A DNA stretch of 5,231 bases from Neisseria lactamica (GTDB lineage: Bacteria > Pseudomonadota > Gammaproteobacteria > Burkholderiales > Neisseriaceae). The DNA is taken from NCBI GenBank assembly GCA_001067655.1, contig JUNU01000195.1, positions 1 to 5,231 on the forward strand. The letters are read 5' to 3'. The position numbers and the translations under genes are program-made. The notes under the pieces were generated by a model. It was not told where the DNA came from and searched no databases. It saw only the letters and a list, made by a program, of their open reading frames with translations. Positions within the stretch are counted from its first letter, which is position 1; every line of letters begins with the position of its first letter. Positions 5,135-5,231 of this stretch are shown here, in pieces.

Positions 5135-5178
5135 AAAGGTCGTCTGAAACCTGTTTTAAGGTTTCAGACGACCTTTTT
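5135..5178. terminator. Intrinsic terminator of inverted uptake sequences after nnrS
   Basis: A perfect 17-bp stem (5135-5151 with 5160-5176) has an 8-nt loop, and TTTTT runs to 5178. Both arms contain the perfect uptake sequence AGGTCGTCTGAA (5137-5148 plus, 5163-5174 minus). It ends the nnrS transcript. The final T of the tract is also the first base of the CREE that follows, so the element inserted directly against the terminator. Confidence 0.9.
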
Positions 5179-5231
5179 ATAGTGGATTAACTTTAAATCA
5201 GTACGGCGTTGCCTCGCCTTGCCGTACTATC
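5178..5231 (-). repeat. Correia repeat enclosed element (CREE), cut by the right window edge
   Basis: It begins with the intact terminal repeat TATAGTGGATTAAC and continues with CAGTACGGCGTTGCCTCGCC, the reverse complement of the element at the left edge of the window. The junction GCCTTGCCGTACTATC again skips the internal block, so this is also the short form. Only the first 54 bp are present. It differs from the left copy at several bases (for example TTTAAATCAG against TTTAAACCAG, and GCCTCGCC against GCCTAGCC), so the two are separate copies. Confidence 0.9.

Overview
The window looks like a piece of a commensal Neisseria chromosome. It carries six perfect copies and one 11/12 copy of the DNA uptake sequence AGGTCGTCTGAA. 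This dialect is associated with the N. mucosa/sicca/subflava group, not the meningococcus or gonococcus, whose form contains GCCGTCTGAA. Each end of the window lies inside a short-form Correia repeat element (CREE). The two copies are in opposite orientation, which suggests the window is a whole contig broken at repeats, though the sequence alone cannot prove that.

Layout from left to right: a truncated CREE (1-92); a bidirectional terminator built from two inverted uptake sequences (118-163); and the minus-strand energy-transduction operon tonB-exbB-exbD, transcribed from right to left (2308 down to 174). Next come 520 bp without a convincing gene (2309-2828), which hold a good Fur-box match upstream of tonB and one single uptake sequence. 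nsrR follows on the minus strand (2829-3293). A divergent control region (3294-3464) has a strong sigma70-type promoter overlapped by an NsrR-like inverted repeat. On the plus strand are a small hemerythrin-like gene (3465-3845) and nnrS (3957-5114), then a terminator (5135-5178) that runs directly into the second CREE.

Functionally there are two modules. TonB, ExbB and ExbD form the inner-membrane complex that couples the proton-motive force to outer-membrane receptors for iron, heme and siderophores; the Fur box fits iron repression. NsrR, the hemerythrin-like protein and NnrS form a nitric-oxide response cluster: an Fe-S NO-sensing repressor, a probable di-iron helical-bundle protein, and a heme/copper membrane protein of NO-stress regulons. 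The most informative observation is that the predicted NsrR-type operator lies on the -10 element of the hemerythrin promoter. Together with the lack of a visible promoter and of a plus-strand U-tract before nnrS, this suggests that hemerythrin and nnrS form one NO-induced transcription unit. No wholly new system is evident; the small hemerythrin is the least characterised component.
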